Notes: generated by a model from the sequence alone, not told the origin. A stretch of DNA of 64,000 bases from DASZWJ01 sp963813895 (GCA_963813895.1 CAWFAS010000001.1:930001-994000), one strand, 5' to 3'. Counted from the first letter of the stretch, positions 13,714 to 22,803 are shown. Numbers and translations: made by a program.

Positions 13714-16437
13714 ATGTTAAAAATACTCAGCAAAATTTTTGGCACCCGCAACCAGCGGCTTATAAAAAGCATGCATAAACTGGTTGAAAAAATAAATAGC
13801 CTGGAACCTGAATTCCATAGCTTAACTGATATTGAATTGCGTGCTAAAACCGATGAGTTTAAACAGCGCCTGCAGCAGGGCGCAGCATTAGATAGCCTAC
13901 TGCCAGAAGCTTTTGCTGCAGTGCGAGAGGCGAGTATACGTACCTTAGGTCAGCGCCATTTCGATGTGCAGCTAATTGGCGGTATGGTACTGCATTCAGG
14001 GAAAATTGCGGAAATGCGTACTGGGGAGGGCAAAACTTTAGTCGCCACTTTGCCAGCTTACTTAAATGCCCTGACTGGCAAAGGAGTCCACCTTGTCACC
14101 ATCAACGATTATCTGGCGAAGCGCGATGCGGCCTGGATGGAACCGGTATTTGAGTTCCTTGGTTTAACGGTAGGGGTTAACCTGCCCAATATGGATCCCG
14201 ATCAGAAGAGACTTGCCTACCAGGCAGATATCACTTATGGCACCAATAATGAATTTGGCTTTGATTATCTGCGCGATAATATGGCCTTCCTGACAGAGGT
14301 CAAGGTACAACGCGAACTGCATTATGCCATTGTGGATGAGGTCGATTCGATCTTGATTGATGAGGCGCGTACCCCGCTGATTATTTCTGGTGCTGCGGAA
14401 CAAAGCTCCCAGCTATATCAGCAGATAGACACCATCATTCCCAAGCTGACGCGACAGCTAGAAGAAAATGGACCCGGTGATTTTAAGGTGGATGAAAAAA
14501 CCCGCCAGGTTTATTTAACTGAAGAAGGTCACCAACAAGTCGAAACTCTGATGGCGCAGCTCGACTTATTAAAAAATGGCACCAGCCTGTATGACGTAGG
14601 AAATATTTCTCTGATGCATCATCTTTATGCGGCCTTGCGAGCGCATACGGTATTTCATCGCGATGTTGATTACATTGTTAAAGACGGGCAAGTTATTATC
14701 GTTGATGAACATACGGGGCGACTCATGCCAGGGAGACGTTGGTCAGAAGGCTTACACCAAGCTACTGAAGCTAAAGAAGGCGTCGATATCAAAAGTGAAA
14801 ACCAAACCTTAGCCTCAATTACCTTCCAGAACCTATTTCGCTTATATCACAAACTAGCGGGTATGACAGGCACCGCCGACACCGAAGCTTATGAGTTTCA
14901 GCAGATTTATGGTCTAGAAGTTGTAGTTATACCTACCAATAAACCCGTTATCCGCAAGGACCTGGGCGATCAGGTATACCTCAATAAAAAAGGTAAATTT
15001 GAAGCAATCATTAAAGATATAAAAGCTCGAGTTGGCCGAGGTCAGCCCATTCTGGTAGGTACGACATCGATTGAAACGTCAGAATATCTGTCGCAATTCT
15101 TAAATTCTGAAAAAATCCCTCATCAAGTTCTCAATGCCAAATTTCATGAGCAGGAAGCGAAAATTATCGCCGAAGCAGGTCGCCCAGGAATAGTCACTAT
15201 TGCAACCAATATGGCTGGCCGCGGAACAGATATCGTGTTGGGCGGAAATTTGACTGCCGACTTGGCTGAATTGGACAATCCCACGGCTGAAACTGAGCAA
15301 AGTCTGCGCGCTGAGTGGCAACGGCGGCATGAGCAAGTCATGGCTGCCGGTGGACTGCATGTATTAGGGACTGAACGTAATGAATCGCGACGTATTGATA
15401 ATCAATTACGTGGTCGTTCTGGTCGTCAGGGTGATCCCGGATCTTCACAGTATTTTTTATCTCTGGAAGATAACCTAATGCGTATTTTCGCTTCGGAACG
15501 CATGGGAAATATTATGCGCCGATTGGGAATGCAGGAGCATGAGGTCATTGAAAATACATTAATCTCCCGCGCTATAGAAAATGCTCAGCGTAAAGTGGAG
15601 GGTCAGAACTTTGATATCCGTAAACAATTGTTGGAATTTGATGATGTAGCCAATGACCAGCGCAAAGTGATCTATCAGCAGCGTAATGAATTAATGGCAA
15701 CTGAAAACATTTCCGATACCATTGAAGCTATTCGTGCCGATGTTTTGCAGGAGGTTATCGATGAATTTATTCCGCCGCAAAGCTTAGAAGAAGAGTGGAA
15801 TATTGCTGGCTTAGAACAGCAATTAGAACAAGAGCTTAGCTTGCGTATGAATATACGCACTTGGTTGGAACAAGATGAGACATTGCATGAAGAAACTTTG
15901 CGAGAACATATCATCGAGGAAGCAACCAAAGTTTATCAGGAAAAAGAAAGGCGCGCAGGCGATCAGACTATGCGCCATTTAGAGAAATCCGTCATGATGC
16001 AAAGTCTGGATAGCCATTGGCGCGAACATCTCGCCGCAATGGACCATCTACGTCGCGGCATTCATTTGCGCGGTTATGCTCAAAAAAATCCTAAGCAAGA
16101 ATACAAGCGCGAAGCTTTCCTGATGTTCAGCAGTATGTTGAACAGTATCAAGCGCGATGTAGTATCGACTTTATATACCCTGCAGGTACAGGAACCCACT
16201 GATGCTGAAAAGTTGGAAGCACAGCGTCTTAAAGAAGCGACTATACATAATTTGCAATTTGTCCACGCGGAAGCGGCCAGTTTATCGCTCGCACTTGAGG
16301 CCCCACCGCCCCCTTTGCCATCTCCAGGCGTGGTTACGGGTGAAACCTTCGTGCGAGAACAACCGAAAGTTGGCCGTAATGATCCTTGTCCTTGTGGTTC
16401 GGGTAAAAAATACAAGAATTGTCATGGGGCATTGTGA
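13714..16437 (+). CDS. secA: Protein translocase ATPase SecA
   Basis: SecA drives secretory proteins through SecYEG. The 907-residue length matches proteobacterial SecA. Visible are the Walker A motif MRTGEGKT (101-108), the DEAD-like VDEVDSILIDEARTPLIISG near residue 208, the motor-2 region ATNMAGRGTDIVLGGN near residue 500, and LRGRSGRQGDPGSSQYFLSLEDNLMRIF near residue 565. The C-terminal zinc-binding SEC-C tail VGRNDPCPCGSGKKYKNCHG is complete and would bind SecB. A palindromic repeat begins at the stop codon. It is divergent from dciA and upstream of mutT, with an insertion sequence in between. Confidence 0.98.
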   Translation: MLKILSKIFGTRNQRLIKSMHKLVEKINSLEPEFHSLTDIELRAKTDEFKQRLQQGAALDSLLPEAFAAVREASIRTLGQRHFDVQLIGGMVLHSGKIAEMRTGEGKTLVATLPAYLNALTGKGVHLVTINDYLAKRDAAWMEPVFEFLGLTVGVNLPNMDPDQKRLAYQADITYGTNNEFGFDYLRDNMAFLTEVKVQRELHYAIVDEVDSILIDEARTPLIISGAAEQSSQLYQQIDTIIPKLTRQLEENGPGDFKVDEKTRQVYLTEEGHQQVETLMAQLDLLKNGTSLYDVGNISLMHHLYAALRAHTVFHRDVDYIVKDGQVIIVDEHTGRLMPGRRWSEGLHQATEAKEGVDIKSENQTLASITFQNLFRLYHKLAGMTGTADTEAYEFQQIYGLEVVVIPTNKPVIRKDLGDQVYLNKKGKFEAIIKDIKARVGRGQPILVGTTSIETSEYLSQFLNSEKIPHQVLNAKFHEQEAKIIAEAGRPGIVTIATNMAGRGTDIVLGGNLTADLAELDNPTAETEQSLRAEWQRRHEQVMAAGGLHVLGTERNESRRIDNQLRGRSGRQGDPGSSQYFLSLEDNLMRIFASERMGNIMRRLGMQEHEVIENTLISRAIENAQRKVEGQNFDIRKQLLEFDDVANDQRKVIYQQRNELMATENISDTIEAIRADVLQEVIDEFIPPQSLEEEWNIAGLEQQLEQELSLRMNIRTWLEQDETLHEETLREHIIEEATKVYQEKERRAGDQTMRHLEKSVMMQSLDSHWREHLAAMDHLRRGIHLRGYAQKNPKQEYKREAFLMFSSMLNSIKRDVVSTLYTLQVQEPTDAEKLEAQRLKEATIHNLQFVHAEAASLSLALEAPPPPLPSPGVVTGETFVREQPKVGRNDPCPCGSGKKYKNCHGAL

Positions 16438-16899
16438 ATAATTCGATCCCATTTTTGGAAAAAGCACTGTATCCCCTCTCCCCTTGCGGGAGAGGGTTAG
16501 GGAGAGGGGTAATATTAAGCATTTACCATTTAATTTTCACCAATGAATGCCACACCAACCCCTCTCCCTAACCCTCTGCTATGTGATTTGTCAATAGGGG
16601 TACGAGCGCCTCCGGTAAATAAAGTTTATTTATTTACATAAGCCAGTTTAAGCATAAAACTCTATTGTTTTTATTTAGATTACCGTAACTAGCAAAGCCT
16701 TATTGGCCCAATCTGCTATTCGTGGTCAATTCCGTAAAACCGCCACAAGTTGTCCATTCGGACGGAATAAAAGTCTGCGCCCCAAACTCCCGCACGTGGT
16801 GGCCAAACTACGCCTCACAACAGGGTATGACGAGGTCACAGATAATTGTTACGGTACTTCTTACAAAAACATTCCTGTTTATACTTTCTGCTATAATTT

Positions 16900-16966
16900 A
16901 ATCACGGTACAGGCGGTGACGCCGATGACCGTGACGTGATTCCAGGGCAGCTTCGAGGTTGCCCTG
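16900..16966 (-). ncRNA. Candidate guide (bridge/seek) RNA region of the IS110-type element
   Basis: Two stable hairpins lie side by side downstream of the transposase: CAGGGCA / TGCCCTG (16943-16949 and 16960-16966), and CACGGT / ACCGTG (16903-16908 and 16928-16933) with an inner GGCG-GTGA-CGCC hairpin. IS1111-type elements encode a structured RNA here that pairs with target and donor DNA. The true ends, and the loops that would match the CCCTCT/CCCGC target, are not resolved by eye. Confidence 0.35.
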
Positions 16967-17050
16967 TTACTTGAGACAGATTCGATTATCCTGTATCACG
17001 TCTACAAATATCTCGGGGTTTGGGGTAGGCCCCCATTTCAATCCATTCAT
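16967..17050 (-). CDS. 27-codon ORF with a strong ribosome binding site, inside the insertion sequence
   Basis: It starts at ATG 17048-17050, 34 bp downstream of the transposase stop, and ends at TAA 16967-16969, touching the first hairpin of the candidate guide RNA. AAGGAGG (17058-17064) precedes the ATG by seven bases, the best Shine-Dalgarno sequence I saw in the window. The peptide begins MNGLKWGPTPNPEIF and has no recognisable domain. It may be translated, or the region may be part of an RNA structure. Confidence 0.4.
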   Translation of the reverse strand: MNGLKWGPTPNPEIFVDVIQDNRICLK

Positions 17051-17084
17051 AGCAAAACCTCCTTGTTATTTAAACTCTACCACC

Positions 17085-18164
17085 CTAAAGGGCCGTGGGA
17101 AGTACTTCACCCGTCTTTTTGCAAATGCTTTCTGATTTGCGTATTTGATAGAGTTGCCCCGACTTGAAACAACTCCGAATCTGTCCAATTAAGCGTCGCG
17201 CTACCCCAACAATCGCCCGCTTCTTACCAGCAGTGATACTGATCCTCTGATAAATATCCATTAATGATTTATCTCTTCTTATCGCTGTCCATGAAGCTTC
17301 TACCAATGTTTTGCGTAGAATAGATCGACCCTGACGACTCATATGTCCTAGTCGTTTATGCTCCCCTGAAGAATGCTCGCTCGGGGTTAATCCGGTAAAA
17401 CTAAATAATTGCTTCTCGTTTTTAAACTGTTCCATATTGCCTAATTCATTCGCCAACACACGGGCATGGGTTGGACCTATCCCCGGAGTGCTTTGATAAA
17501 TGACTTCCAGCTCTTTATCTGCTTGCGCCTGTTTAGCTAACTCTAGCTCTATGTTTTTTAATCGGTTCGCCAGTTCCCACCATTGAGAGATCAAGGTGTC
17601 CAGACAATACTTCACCGAAGGATTACAATCATACGCCCGAACTTTTTGTAACCATTTCCAACTCACGACGGGGGTCTCGTCGGGGCCTATTAAACCCTGA
17701 CGGTAGAGCAAACTCTTGATGCGATTTCCTACTCGACGCTTATCCTCAGCGATTTTTTCCCGCATGCGGCTGACTTCGCGGTAAGCTTCTCGCTCCACGC
17801 TAGGTACATGAATGCCCTTTAAACGCCCTGCGGCTAATTGTGTTGCCAATTTTAATGAATCTCGCTTATCTGTCTTTACCCTATCTCGGGCTGATATCTC
17901 TACACTAGCCGCGTGAACCACCCGACTGTCTATTCCCTCTTCTAATAAATGACGGTGTAATACAAATCCTGAGAACCCTGCTTCATAAGCCGTTTTAATC
18001 TGCGCATTTTTAAAGTATTTATGTAAATAATGCACTAACTCCTCAGGAGTTGCCTTCAGGGTGTCTGTTTTCATTACCATACCCTCACAGATACACGTTA
18101 CTGCATATGTCTTTTTGTGAACATCAATTCCAGCAAACACGGTTTTTCCTGTATAATCTCTCAT
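17085..18164 (-). CDS. IS110-family transposase
   Basis: The 359-residue DEDD-type recombinase has an N-terminal RuvC-like domain with D14 (AGIDVHKKTY), E61 (TAYEAGFSG), D99 and D102 (VKTDKRDSLKLA). A helical linker follows, then the C-terminal Transposase_20 domain with STPGIGPTHARVLANELG (about 225-242) and GLTPSEHSSGEHKRLGHMSRQG (about 258-279), which holds the probable catalytic serine. It appears intact and full-length. It acts with a guide RNA to move its own element. Base composition resembles that of its neighbours. Confidence 0.93.
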   Translation of the reverse strand: MRDYTGKTVFAGIDVHKKTYAVTCICEGMVMKTDTLKATPEELVHYLHKYFKNAQIKTAYEAGFSGFVLHRHLLEEGIDSRVVHAASVEISARDRVKTDKRDSLKLATQLAAGRLKGIHVPSVEREAYREVSRMREKIAEDKRRVGNRIKSLLYRQGLIGPDETPVVSWKWLQKVRAYDCNPSVKYCLDTLISQWWELANRLKNIELELAKQAQADKELEVIYQSTPGIGPTHARVLANELGNMEQFKNEKQLFSFTGLTPSEHSSGEHKRLGHMSRQGRSILRKTLVEASWTAIRRDKSLMDIYQRISITAGKKRAIVGVARRLIGQIRSCFKSGQLYQIRKSESICKKTGEVLPTAL

Positions 18165-18354
18165 GGTATGTGCCTCCTCCTGTCGAGGTTATTGGTTAAA
18201 ACTATATTTTAACCGAAGGCACATACCTCTTTCCCTATTATTCAGCATAGCAACTCCCGCAAGGGGAGAGGGGATCATAGAGTTTCAGATAGTTAGGAAG
18301 CGAATTATTCAACAAAGCCTTTAACAAGAAAAAGCGTTTTATTACCGGAACTCT

Positions 18355-18762
18355 ATGCCTAATACGCCCACTATCCCCGTTGCTGTCGGTATTGTATTTA
18401 ATCCAGAAGGCAAAATACTGGTCTCGCTCAGGCCCTCTCACCAAGTCCAAGCGGGCAAGTGGGAATTCCCGGGCGGTAAAATTGAAATGGGAGAGAGTGC
18501 AGAACAGGCATTAAAACGTGAGATGCTCGAAGAAGTGGGAATTATCGTGCACCGCGCAACGCCACTTACCCAGTTCAGTTACAATTATGCCGAACGTCGA
18601 GTATGGATCGAAGCCTGGCGAATTGAAGAATTTTCGGGAGAAGCGCAAGGGTGTGAGGGCCAGGAAATTGCTTGGATGACTTTTGTACAATTACGTGATC
18701 TAGATATGCTCTCAGCAAATAAGCCGATTCTTGAATTATTGCAACAGGCCGTGAATGTATAA
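18355..18762 (+). CDS. mutT: 8-oxo-dGTP diphosphatase MutT
   Basis: MutT hydrolyses oxidised dGTP to its monophosphate and prevents A:T to C:G mutations. The 135-residue protein has the complete Nudix box, from GGKIEMGESAEQALKREMLEE to VGI (about 40-62). The start MPNTPTIPVAVGIV matches family length. It normally follows secA and precedes zapD, as here, though an insertion sequence now separates it from secA and may have removed the original promoter or read-through. zapD converges from the other strand with only 3 bp between the two stop codons. Confidence 0.92.
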   Translation: MPNTPTIPVAVGIVFNPEGKILVSLRPSHQVQAGKWEFPGGKIEMGESAEQALKREMLEEVGIIVHRATPLTQFSYNYAERRVWIEAWRIEEFSGEAQGCEGQEIAWMTFVQLRDLDMLSANKPILELLQQAVNV

Positions 18763-18765
18763 TTA

Positions 18766-19551
18766 TTAGGAAATATTCACGAGTGGCAAACAACAGGTCA
18801 GGTCAAACGGAATATCTTCAGCACTCTGACTAGCGCGATCATGTACATTCAGTTCAAGAAACCGCACGCTCAATCTATGCTTCCCCACACTGATTTCTGG
18901 GTAAACCAATGATTCTAAAGGAACGGTCACACGCACCAGATGATAGGCATTTTTTGAGTCCAGGCCTTGTTGGTAAAAACCGCTTAATGCCAGCAAAGAT
19001 TGCGGTGAGGTACTGCCACGGGTCAATTGCAGTAACAATTTAACGGCTACTTTCAATTGATCGAATTCACTATACCAATCCAACAAATTTTTCAGGCGGA
19101 CGTTGCTAGGCTGCTGTAACCATAAGTAATAGGCAGGGGTGCTGAAAGGGCTGGCTCCCCCCGGATTAGCCATGTGTTGGCGGATTCCATTGAGAAAATT
19201 ATTGCTGCGCAGCGTATGGCCCATTTTATCCTGATTTTTATAGAGGTTCTCTGTCAGTTGTAACAGCTCTGCAAGAATTTCTTTTAATTTTTCGCGATTC
19301 ACATGTGGTTTTTCTTCAAGTTGAGAAAGCGCATGGGCATGTTGGGTCAAGGCTTGGGTAATTTTAGATTTTAAATCAGGCCGGTCAATAACATTTAATG
19401 CTTCTAGCATACCGGACACGGCGCTCCGGCATTTCCACAAACTCTCACCTTCAAGATTCTGGTCGATTTGGGCAAATAAATGCTCCAAGCGCAGGCATAC
19501 CCGGACATATTCATTTAATGGCTGCTCAAAAGTAATAGTTAAGTCTGGCAT
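18766..19551 (-). CDS. zapD: Cell division protein ZapD
   Basis: ZapD (YacF, DUF1342) cross-links FtsZ filaments at the division ring. The 261-residue protein shows family features: FEQPLNEYVRVCLRLEHLF at the N-terminus, LRSNNFLNGIRQHMANPGG near residue 116, a helical region that includes YYLWLQQP, and a C-terminal beta domain with LSVRFLELN and IPFDLTCC. It is tail to tail with mutT in the expected genome neighbourhood. Confidence 0.93.
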   Translation of the reverse strand: MPDLTITFEQPLNEYVRVCLRLEHLFAQIDQNLEGESLWKCRSAVSGMLEALNVIDRPDLKSKITQALTQHAHALSQLEEKPHVNREKLKEILAELLQLTENLYKNQDKMGHTLRSNNFLNGIRQHMANPGGASPFSTPAYYLWLQQPSNVRLKNLLDWYSEFDQLKVAVKLLLQLTRGSTSPQSLLALSGFYQQGLDSKNAYHLVRVTVPLESLVYPEISVGKHRLSVRFLELNVHDRASQSAEDIPFDLTCCLPLVNIS

Positions 19552-19659
19552 TATTTAGTTACCTGTGACCTTGTTAAGGATCATTGCAATATTTTTAATT
19601 TGGGAATGCATGAACATTCAGATAATGCCAGAAAAATACGATCCTGTCCTGGTAATTGT

Positions 19660-19679
19660 GAGTTGTTTTACAGTGCCTA
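19660..19679. repeat. Solo miniature-element end at the kdoO stop codon
   Basis: On the minus strand the stop of the Kdo hydroxylase gene reads TTAGGCACTGTAAAACAACT. The TAG is formed by TA plus the first G of the element-like end, the same arrangement as at hipA and rph but with the CACTGT variant. Confidence 0.5.
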
Positions 19680-20555
19680 AACTAATTCCCTCCCAGCAAG
19701 GCGTTCCAATATTTTTAACGGAGACTGGTCGCGATTCGCCATAGCGAAGACAGGCAAATAAAAGGTCTGTTCCAGCATATGTTGGCCACTTAAGGCAGCA
19801 TGGGATACTTGATCAGTCTGAACTATCCAACTACTACCTGGAGGGAAGCGTAGTTCAGTCTGTTTCACTTGTCTCTGGTAGGAGGCATCTTGTTTCATAC
19901 GATTATGGAGCTGAAGCATAATATGATCATATTCAGTACGTAGGCTTTTGGTAATTTTCAATCGCTGTAATAATTTGTTGCTTCCAGGCCAAGGTCTAGG
20001 GATAGCGGGTAAAAAACGTATTGCAACAGATTCAAATGGTTCACCGATGCGCCAAACCCGATCTTCGCCCTGCGGATTGATGTTGCTGAATACGCGTAAA
20101 ATACGGCGACCTTGATTGGGGTTGGCAGGGAACGCATCTACATGTAATAGCCGGTCGTCCTTGCGCGGGGACATTTGTCGTGTGCTGACCTGAACTGGTC
20201 TGAAGCTGGTGCGGCCAATTTGGATTGCCCCTTGGTAGTGAGGGAAAATACGGTTGATAAGCAAGTAGGCCTGTTTTGCAAATCGAGCCAGCATTACCTT
20301 AAGTTGTTCGCATTGTTCAGGAGCTGCGAGCGCACCTTTTATAGTGTTAGATTGACTATTGAAACTAATATTTTTAGCTTTGGTGTCGACCAACTCGGGC
20401 GCTAAGAGATTCTTTTCTACAGAGGTTAAGTTAAAAGCTAACTCGGGGAAAAACAATAATTTTCCTATTTCTACGGCTTGAAGTGCTTGTAATTGTGTCT
20501 CAGGTAGGAATTCAGCATCCCATTGGGTACTTGCAAAGGTTTCAAGTGTGGTCAT
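19677..20555 (-). CDS. kdoO: Kdo hydroxylase family protein (Fe(II)/2-oxoglutarate dioxygenase)
   Basis: KdoO enzymes add a hydroxyl to the Kdo sugar of lipopolysaccharide, giving Ko. The 292-residue protein has the metal motif HVD in LLHVDAFPANPNQGRRILRV (about 137-157), the second His in IVQTDQVSHAALSG (about 244-257), and Arg residues for 2-oxoglutarate. Tracts such as SFRPVQVSTRQMSPRKDDR match the family as I recall it. It stands alone between zapD and the phosphate transport pair. The product would act on lipid A-Kdo in the cytoplasm or at the inner membrane. Confidence 0.8.
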   Translation of the reverse strand: MTTLETFASTQWDAEFLPETQLQALQAVEIGKLLFFPELAFNLTSVEKNLLAPELVDTKAKNISFNSQSNTIKGALAAPEQCEQLKVMLARFAKQAYLLINRIFPHYQGAIQIGRTSFRPVQVSTRQMSPRKDDRLLHVDAFPANPNQGRRILRVFSNINPQGEDRVWRIGEPFESVAIRFLPAIPRPWPGSNKLLQRLKITKSLRTEYDHIMLQLHNRMKQDASYQRQVKQTELRFPPGSSWIVQTDQVSHAALSGQHMLEQTFYLPVFAMANRDQSPLKILERLAGRELV

Positions 20556-20791
20556 TAGGATTTTATCCGCCGATAAGTAATTTTAGCTACGCCCGGGTAG
20601 GGAGATCGATATTGTACTCCGCTCAATTATACTATTTTTGCTACCTTTGGGTAGTGTATCCCTGAATGATTTTGTGGTGGTAAGCGAGCGTAGGCATTAA
20701 CTAAGGCTGGGTCGGAAATTCTCCCGCTTGCGATAGCGCCTGGGAATAGTTTACACTGCCGGCTCTCGGTGAAAAACAGGAGCTATCATTA

Positions 20792-21418
20792 GTGTTCAAA
20801 AAGCTATTACCAAAACAGGACAATTTTTTTGAGCTTTTTCAACAGGCTGCACACCAGCTAGTGAGTGCAGCTGAGCTGTTCGTGCGTTTGATGCAAGACT
20901 TAGCGGGTACAGAGCAATATGCGAAAGACATCGCAGAGCATGAGGCCATTGCAGATAACTGCGCGCGTGCTACTTTTGACTTACTGCATAAAACCTTCAT
21001 CACTCCTTTTGACCGCCATGATATCCACCAGTTAACGCGTAAACTGGATGATATATTGGATATGATTAATCGCACTACACAACGTATTGCACTTTATCAA
21101 TTAACTTCACTGCCTTTAGGTCTGCAGCAAATTTCCCAATGTGTATTAGAAGCTGCTGTTGCCACTAGAACGGCTTTGAAACAGCTTGAATATCTTAAAA
21201 ATGCTCCGGAAATTATTCGCTTATGTCGCGCAATTAGCGAAGCAGATAATAAAGCGGAATTGATCATGCTACAGGGTGTAGGTGATTTATTCGCGCAAGA
21301 AATGGATTTCAAATTATTACTTAAAACAAAGGAAATATACGAATATAGCACTTACATTGTCCGCGAATGCCATGATTTGGCTGACATTGTTAAGGGTATC
21401 GTGTTGGAGTATTCCTAA
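20792..21418 (+). CDS. PhoU-like regulator of the DUF47 family
   Basis: The 208-residue all-helical protein belongs to the DUF47/TIGR00153 group, PhoU-like partners of PiT phosphate transporters. Visible features are the N-terminal FKKLLPKQDNFFELFQQAA, EHEAIADNCARATFDLLHKTFITPFDRHDIHQLTRKLDDILD and CHDLADIVKGIVLEYS. The GTG start at 20792 has AGGAG about ten bases upstream. The stop codon directly abuts the start of the transporter gene, so the two form an operon. It probably tunes phosphate uptake at the membrane. Confidence 0.88.
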   Translation: MFKKLLPKQDNFFELFQQAAHQLVSAAELFVRLMQDLAGTEQYAKDIAEHEAIADNCARATFDLLHKTFITPFDRHDIHQLTRKLDDILDMINRTTQRIALYQLTSLPLGLQQISQCVLEAAVATRTALKQLEYLKNAPEIIRLCRAISEADNKAELIMLQGVGDLFAQEMDFKLLLKTKEIYEYSTYIVRECHDLADIVKGIVLEYS

Positions 21419-22417
21419 ATGCATTCTGAATTGCTTCTGGTCATATTGTTGATCGGTTTGGCGTTGGTGTTTGATTTTCTCAATGGGTTTCATGATTCTG
21501 CCAATTCTATTGCTACCATCGTATCAACGCGTACTTTAAAGCCTCATTGGGCGGTACTGTGGGCAGCTTTTTTTAATTTTGTTGCCTTTTTATTTTTTAA
21601 ATTACATGTAGCCAACACGATTGGCACCGGTTTAATTATGCCGGAAATCGTTGATCGCCAGCTAATTTTTGCCACATTATGTGGTGCCATCTTTTGGAAT
21701 ATTTTCACCTGGTTGTATGGTTTACCTTCCAGTTCCTCACATGCATTAATTGGCGGCTTAATAGGTTCAGCTCTAGTAAAATCTGGTTTTCATTCTCTCA
21801 ACTTCCCCGGCATCAGTAAGGTAGTGGCTTCCATTTTTCTATCGCCATTATTGGGTTTTGTGCTCGGATTATTGCTGATGTTTTTAGCTACGCGGCTGTT
21901 TTTTAAAATTACCCGTCATAAAGTAGATAATTGGTTTAAGAAATTACAATTTATTTCATCGGCATTGATGAGCCTTGGCCATGGCGCTAACGATGCACAG
22001 AAAACAATGGGTATTATTGCCATTTTATTGTACTCATCACATATGCTGGGCGACAAATTTTATGTGCCATTGTGGGTCATTGTGACTTGTAATTTTGTGA
22101 TGGCACTGGGAACTTTTCTCGGTGGTTGGCGTATTGTCAGAACCATGGGTATGCGCATTACTAAGCTTAAACCCATCAACGGCAGCTGCGCCGAATTCGC
22201 CGGTGCTTGCACCTTATTTTTGGCGACCGATTTGGGGATACCCGTATCTACCACCCATACCATAGCGGGCGCTATTTTTGGAGTAGGGGCAACCCATAGT
22301 TTATCTGCTGTGCGCTGGGGGTTGGCCCGACGCATTGTCCTTGCCTGGGTAGTCACTTTGCCAGCAGCAGGATTAGTTTCTGCTGGGGTTTGGTCTTTGG
22401 TGAACTTGCTGAAGTAA
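21419..22417 (+). CDS. PiT-family inorganic phosphate transporter
   Basis: This 332-residue, roughly ten-helix inner-membrane permease imports phosphate, often as a metal-phosphate complex. Both PiT signature repeats are visible: FDFLNGFHDSANSIATIVSTRTL near residue 16 and LMSLGHGANDAQKTMGIIAILL near residue 183. The helices TWLYGLPSSSSHALIGGLIGS and LATDLGIPVSTTHTIAGAI are also typical. It is shorter than E. coli PitA because it lacks the large central loop, as is common in the DUF47-linked type. The ATG immediately follows the stop of the DUF47 gene. Confidence 0.92.
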   Translation: MHSELLLVILLIGLALVFDFLNGFHDSANSIATIVSTRTLKPHWAVLWAAFFNFVAFLFFKLHVANTIGTGLIMPEIVDRQLIFATLCGAIFWNIFTWLYGLPSSSSHALIGGLIGSALVKSGFHSLNFPGISKVVASIFLSPLLGFVLGLLLMFLATRLFFKITRHKVDNWFKKLQFISSALMSLGHGANDAQKTMGIIAILLYSSHMLGDKFYVPLWVIVTCNFVMALGTFLGGWRIVRTMGMRITKLKPINGSCAEFAGACTLFLATDLGIPVSTTHTIAGAIFGVGATHSLSAVRWGLARRIVLAWVVTLPAAGLVSAGVWSLVNLLK

Positions 22418-22431
22418 TATGTGACTGTCAT

Positions 22432-22503
22432 CCTGAATATTGGCTGTCATCCTGAACGTAGTGAAGGATCTCCATCAACTGGCACTTCAAGAAGATCCTT
22501 CAC
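22432..22503. repeat. GTCATCCTGAA repeat with inverted arms
   Basis: TGTCATCCTGAA occurs twice in tandem (22436 and 22445 areas), followed by inverted arms GTGAAGGATCT (22461-22471) and AGATCCTTCAC (22493-22503). The right arm encodes the last residues and stop of the convergent ferredoxin gene. This kind of repeat is widespread in proteobacterial intergenic DNA. Confidence 0.55.
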
Positions 22504-22741
22504 TTAACTGTTGATATTTATCCAGCAATTGCTGTTTAGTTTCTTGATGAGCTGGATCCTGGGGAATACAATCAACAGGACAAACTTGTTGGCATTGCGG
22601 TACGTCAAAATGGCCAACGCACTCAGTGCATTTACTGGGATCAATTTCGTAAATCAATTCGCCTTGATAAATAGCCTGATTGGGGCATTCGGGTTCGCAT
22701 ACGTCGCAATTAATACAATCTTCAGTTATTTTAAGGGCCAT
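22487..22741 (-). CDS. yfhL: YfhL-type 2[4Fe-4S] ferredoxin
   Basis: The 84-residue protein has two iron-sulfur cluster motifs: CINCDVCEPECPNQAI at residues about 10-25, and CTECVGHFDVPQCQQVCPVDCI at about 37-58, with the insert between cysteines typical of YfhL. It is a small electron carrier with no certain partner. It is often next to coaD in Legionella-type genomes, as here. Its last few residues (SEGSS) are encoded by an inserted repeat, so the C-terminus may have changed recently. Confidence 0.88.
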   Translation of the reverse strand: MALKITEDCINCDVCEPECPNQAIYQGELIYEIDPSKCTECVGHFDVPQCQQVCPVDCIPQDPAHQETKQQLLDKYQQLSEGSS

Positions 22742-22803
22742 GGCTATAGTTCAAGATTAATTTTATTGGTTGTAAAGTGATGCTTCTATGATTCCCCCTG
22801 GGG

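Larger units (their letters stand above)
16578..18253 (-). mobile_element. IS110-family (IS1111-type) insertion sequence
   Basis: The boundaries come from comparing the interrupted repeat with the intact copy at 63.5 kb: CCCTCT | element | CTCCCGC, with a possible 2-bp CT duplication. The element is 1,676 bp, with short inverted ends GCTATG and CATAGC. It carries one transposase on the minus strand, about 90 bp of non-coding DNA before it and about 510 bp after it. A long downstream non-coding end is typical of the IS1111 subgroup, where the guide (seek/bridge) RNA is encoded. Confidence 0.8.
16432..18319. repeat. Palindromic repeat interrupted by the IS110-type element
   Basis: The left part (16432-16577) and right part (18254-18319) join into one composite repeat: TTGAATAATTC-like outer ends, CCCCTCTCCCCTTGCGGGAG arms, and a middle segment (16508-16577) that matches 63485-63552. 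Uninterrupted relatives lie at 22804-22920 and 24573-24690. The insertion sequence occupies 16578-18253 with CT on both sides. Confidence 0.75.

Noticed and set aside
16703..16939. 78-residue plus-strand ORF in the insertion sequence end
   Set aside because: It crosses the hairpins of the candidate guide RNA, has no ribosome binding site and no family similarity.
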